Source: Actinomycetota bacterium
GTDB lineage: Bacteria > Actinomycetota > Thermoleophilia > UBA2241
NCBI GenBank assembly: GCA_003157715.1
Contig: PMKK01000134.1
Coordinates: forward strand, 1 to 6,860
Length of the DNA: 6,860 nucleotides
Reading direction: 5' to 3'
Part shown: positions 6,260 through 6,860 of the stretch, one piece after another
How the letters are laid out: every line of letters begins with the position of its first letter
Numbering within the stretch: the first letter of the stretch is position 1
Program-made: the position numbers and the translations under genes
Notes under the pieces: generated by a model
Database searches by the model: none
Told to the model about the DNA's origin: nothing
The model's input: the letters and a program-made list of their open reading frames with translations, nothing else

Positions 6260-6423
6260 GCAGCGCGGTCTTTCGATGCCGGCGGCAATGGCTACGCTGT
6301 GGCTCGGATTCTTCCTGTTTGTGGCGCTGAGCGGCCCCTGGGATTGACCGCTGCGACGTCTTGCTGCGCGCCGAGGCCGACGCTGGGCGTCTGATCTCGG
6401 CCGCCCGGTGGTATCCTTGCCGG
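6260..6423. other. Intergenic region between pgl and rnpB
   Basis: This spacer has no clear terminator for the upstream operon. The only candidate, AGCGG (6330-6334) with CCGCT (6348-6352), has a 5-bp stem, a 13-nt loop and no T tract. A 23-codon frame runs from ATG 6276 to TGA 6345-6347 and would encode a hydrophobic peptide containing TLWLGFFLFVAL, but it lacks a convincing ribosome binding site and is not called as a gene. The right end carries the likely rnpB promoter. Confidence 0.6.
6409..6417 (+). promoter_or_regulatory. Possible extended -10 promoter of rnpB
   Basis: TGGTATCCT contains a TG dinucleotide one base before TATCCT, which matches TATAAT at four of six positions. It lies 7 nt before the predicted RNA 5' end at about 6424, the right distance for a start site. 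No good -35 box is seen 16-18 nt upstream (around 6388-6395), which is tolerable for an extended -10 promoter. This is inferred from position and a weak motif. Confidence 0.45.
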
Positions 6424-6806
6424 TGCAAGCCGGGTGGCCGCGGCCGGCGCGCGTCGCGCCTCTCTTCGTGAGTGGGCGAGGCCGGCGGTCGAGGAAAGTC
6501 CGGACACCGCAGAGCAGGGCGCTGGATAACGTCCAGGCGGCGAAAGCCGACGGCTAGCGCAACAGAAAGCAGACCGCCAGCGGCCCCTTCGGGGGTGCGG
6601 GCAAGGGTGAAACGGTGAGGTAAGAGCTCACCAGCGGTCCTGGCGACAGGCCGGCTCGGCAAGCCCCGCCCGGTGCAAGACCAAATAGGGAAGCGTTCGA
6701 GGGTTGCTCGCCCGAGGCTTCCGGGTTGGTCGCAACGAGCTTCGCGGTAACGTGGGGCCCAGATGGATGGCCACTCAACGACAGAATCCGGCTTATCGGC
6801 TTGCTG
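6424..6806 (+). ncRNA. rnpB: RNase P RNA, bacterial class A
   Basis: Catalytic RNA subunit of ribonuclease P, which trims 5' leaders from tRNA precursors. At about 380 nt it is close to the E. coli RNA (377 nt). P1 pairs GCAAGCCG (6425-6432) with CGGCTTGC (6797-6804). P2 pairs GTGGCC (6434-6439) with GGCCAC (6769-6774). The core P4 helix pairs 6496-6504 with TCCGGCTT (6787-6794), keeping the universal bulged U at 6499 and changing a G-C pair of E. coli to A-U with both sides altered. Other hairpins are P9 GGC-GAAA-GCC (6539-6548), P12 CCCC-UUCG-GGGG (6584-6595), P13 GGTGAG/CTCACC (6614-6632) and P14 CCTG-GCGA-CAGG (6639-6650). The conserved blocks GAGGAAAGTCCGGAC (6491-6505) and CCAAATAGGG (6681-6690) are present. 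In the loop that binds the tRNA CCA end the sequence is GGCAA (6658-6662) rather than GGUAA. The ends are set by P1 and are approximate to a few bases. Confidence 0.96.
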
Positions 6807-6809
6807 ACG

Positions 6810-6842
6810 AAAGCCCCGCCGCGCAGCTGACGGCGGGGCTTT
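6810..6842 (+). terminator. Intrinsic terminator of rnpB
   Basis: AAAGCCCCGCCG (6810-6821) pairs perfectly with 6831-6842, giving a 12-bp G/C-rich stem with a 9-nt loop. The 3' arm ends in TTT, and the tract after it (CCATTTCT) is only moderately T-rich. It begins a few bases after the P1 helix of the RNase P RNA, as expected for its terminator. Confidence 0.88.
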
Positions 6843-6860
6843 CCATTTCTCGGAGCAGGA

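Noticed and set aside
6330..6352. Terminator after pgl
   Set aside because: The stem is only 5 bp, the loop is 13 nt and no T tract follows.

Overview
This is a GC-rich bacterial chromosomal window. Codon third positions are almost all G or C, and all genes lie on the + strand. It holds a compact pentose phosphate pathway cluster followed by the RNase P RNA gene. The class A RNase P RNA and the gene set suggest a high-GC bacterium, perhaps of proteobacterial type. I cannot place it more precisely from the sequence alone.

Layout: (1) 1-1124, transaldolase (tal), missing only its first few codons off the left edge. (2) 1117-2832, glucose-6-phosphate isomerase (pgi), overlapping tal by 8 nt. 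(3) 2833-2973, a spacer filled mostly by a degenerate 16-17 nt tandem repeat that starts inside the pgi 3' end, then a strong ribosome binding site. (4) 2974-3873, short-form 6-phosphogluconate dehydrogenase (gnd). (5) 3870-5501, glucose-6-phosphate dehydrogenase (zwf). (6) 5498-6259, 6-phosphogluconolactonase (pgl). The last three genes are joined by two identical 4-nt GTGA start/stop overlaps. (7) 6260-6423, a spacer with a possible extended -10 promoter. (8) about 6424-6806, rnpB, ending in an intrinsic terminator at 6810-6842.

The genes work together. Zwf, Pgl and Gnd run the oxidative branch from glucose 6-phosphate to ribulose 5-phosphate plus CO2, yielding two reduced cofactors, probably NADPH. 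Transaldolase belongs to the non-oxidative branch and produces fructose 6-phosphate. Pgi converts that back to glucose 6-phosphate, so the set could run as a cycle that maximises NADPH. Transketolase, ribose-5-phosphate isomerase and ribulose-5-phosphate epimerase are not in the window.

I found no mobile element, CRISPR array, tRNA, defence system or clearly new system. The items most worth a second look are: the split but overlapping tal/pgi pair, whose products match the two halves of the known bifunctional Tal-Pgi protein; the tandem repeat that forms the Pgi C-terminus; a perfect 30-nt palindrome inside tal; a C in place of the usual U in the tRNA-CCA-binding loop of the RNase P RNA; and a possible 23-residue hydrophobic peptide before rnpB.
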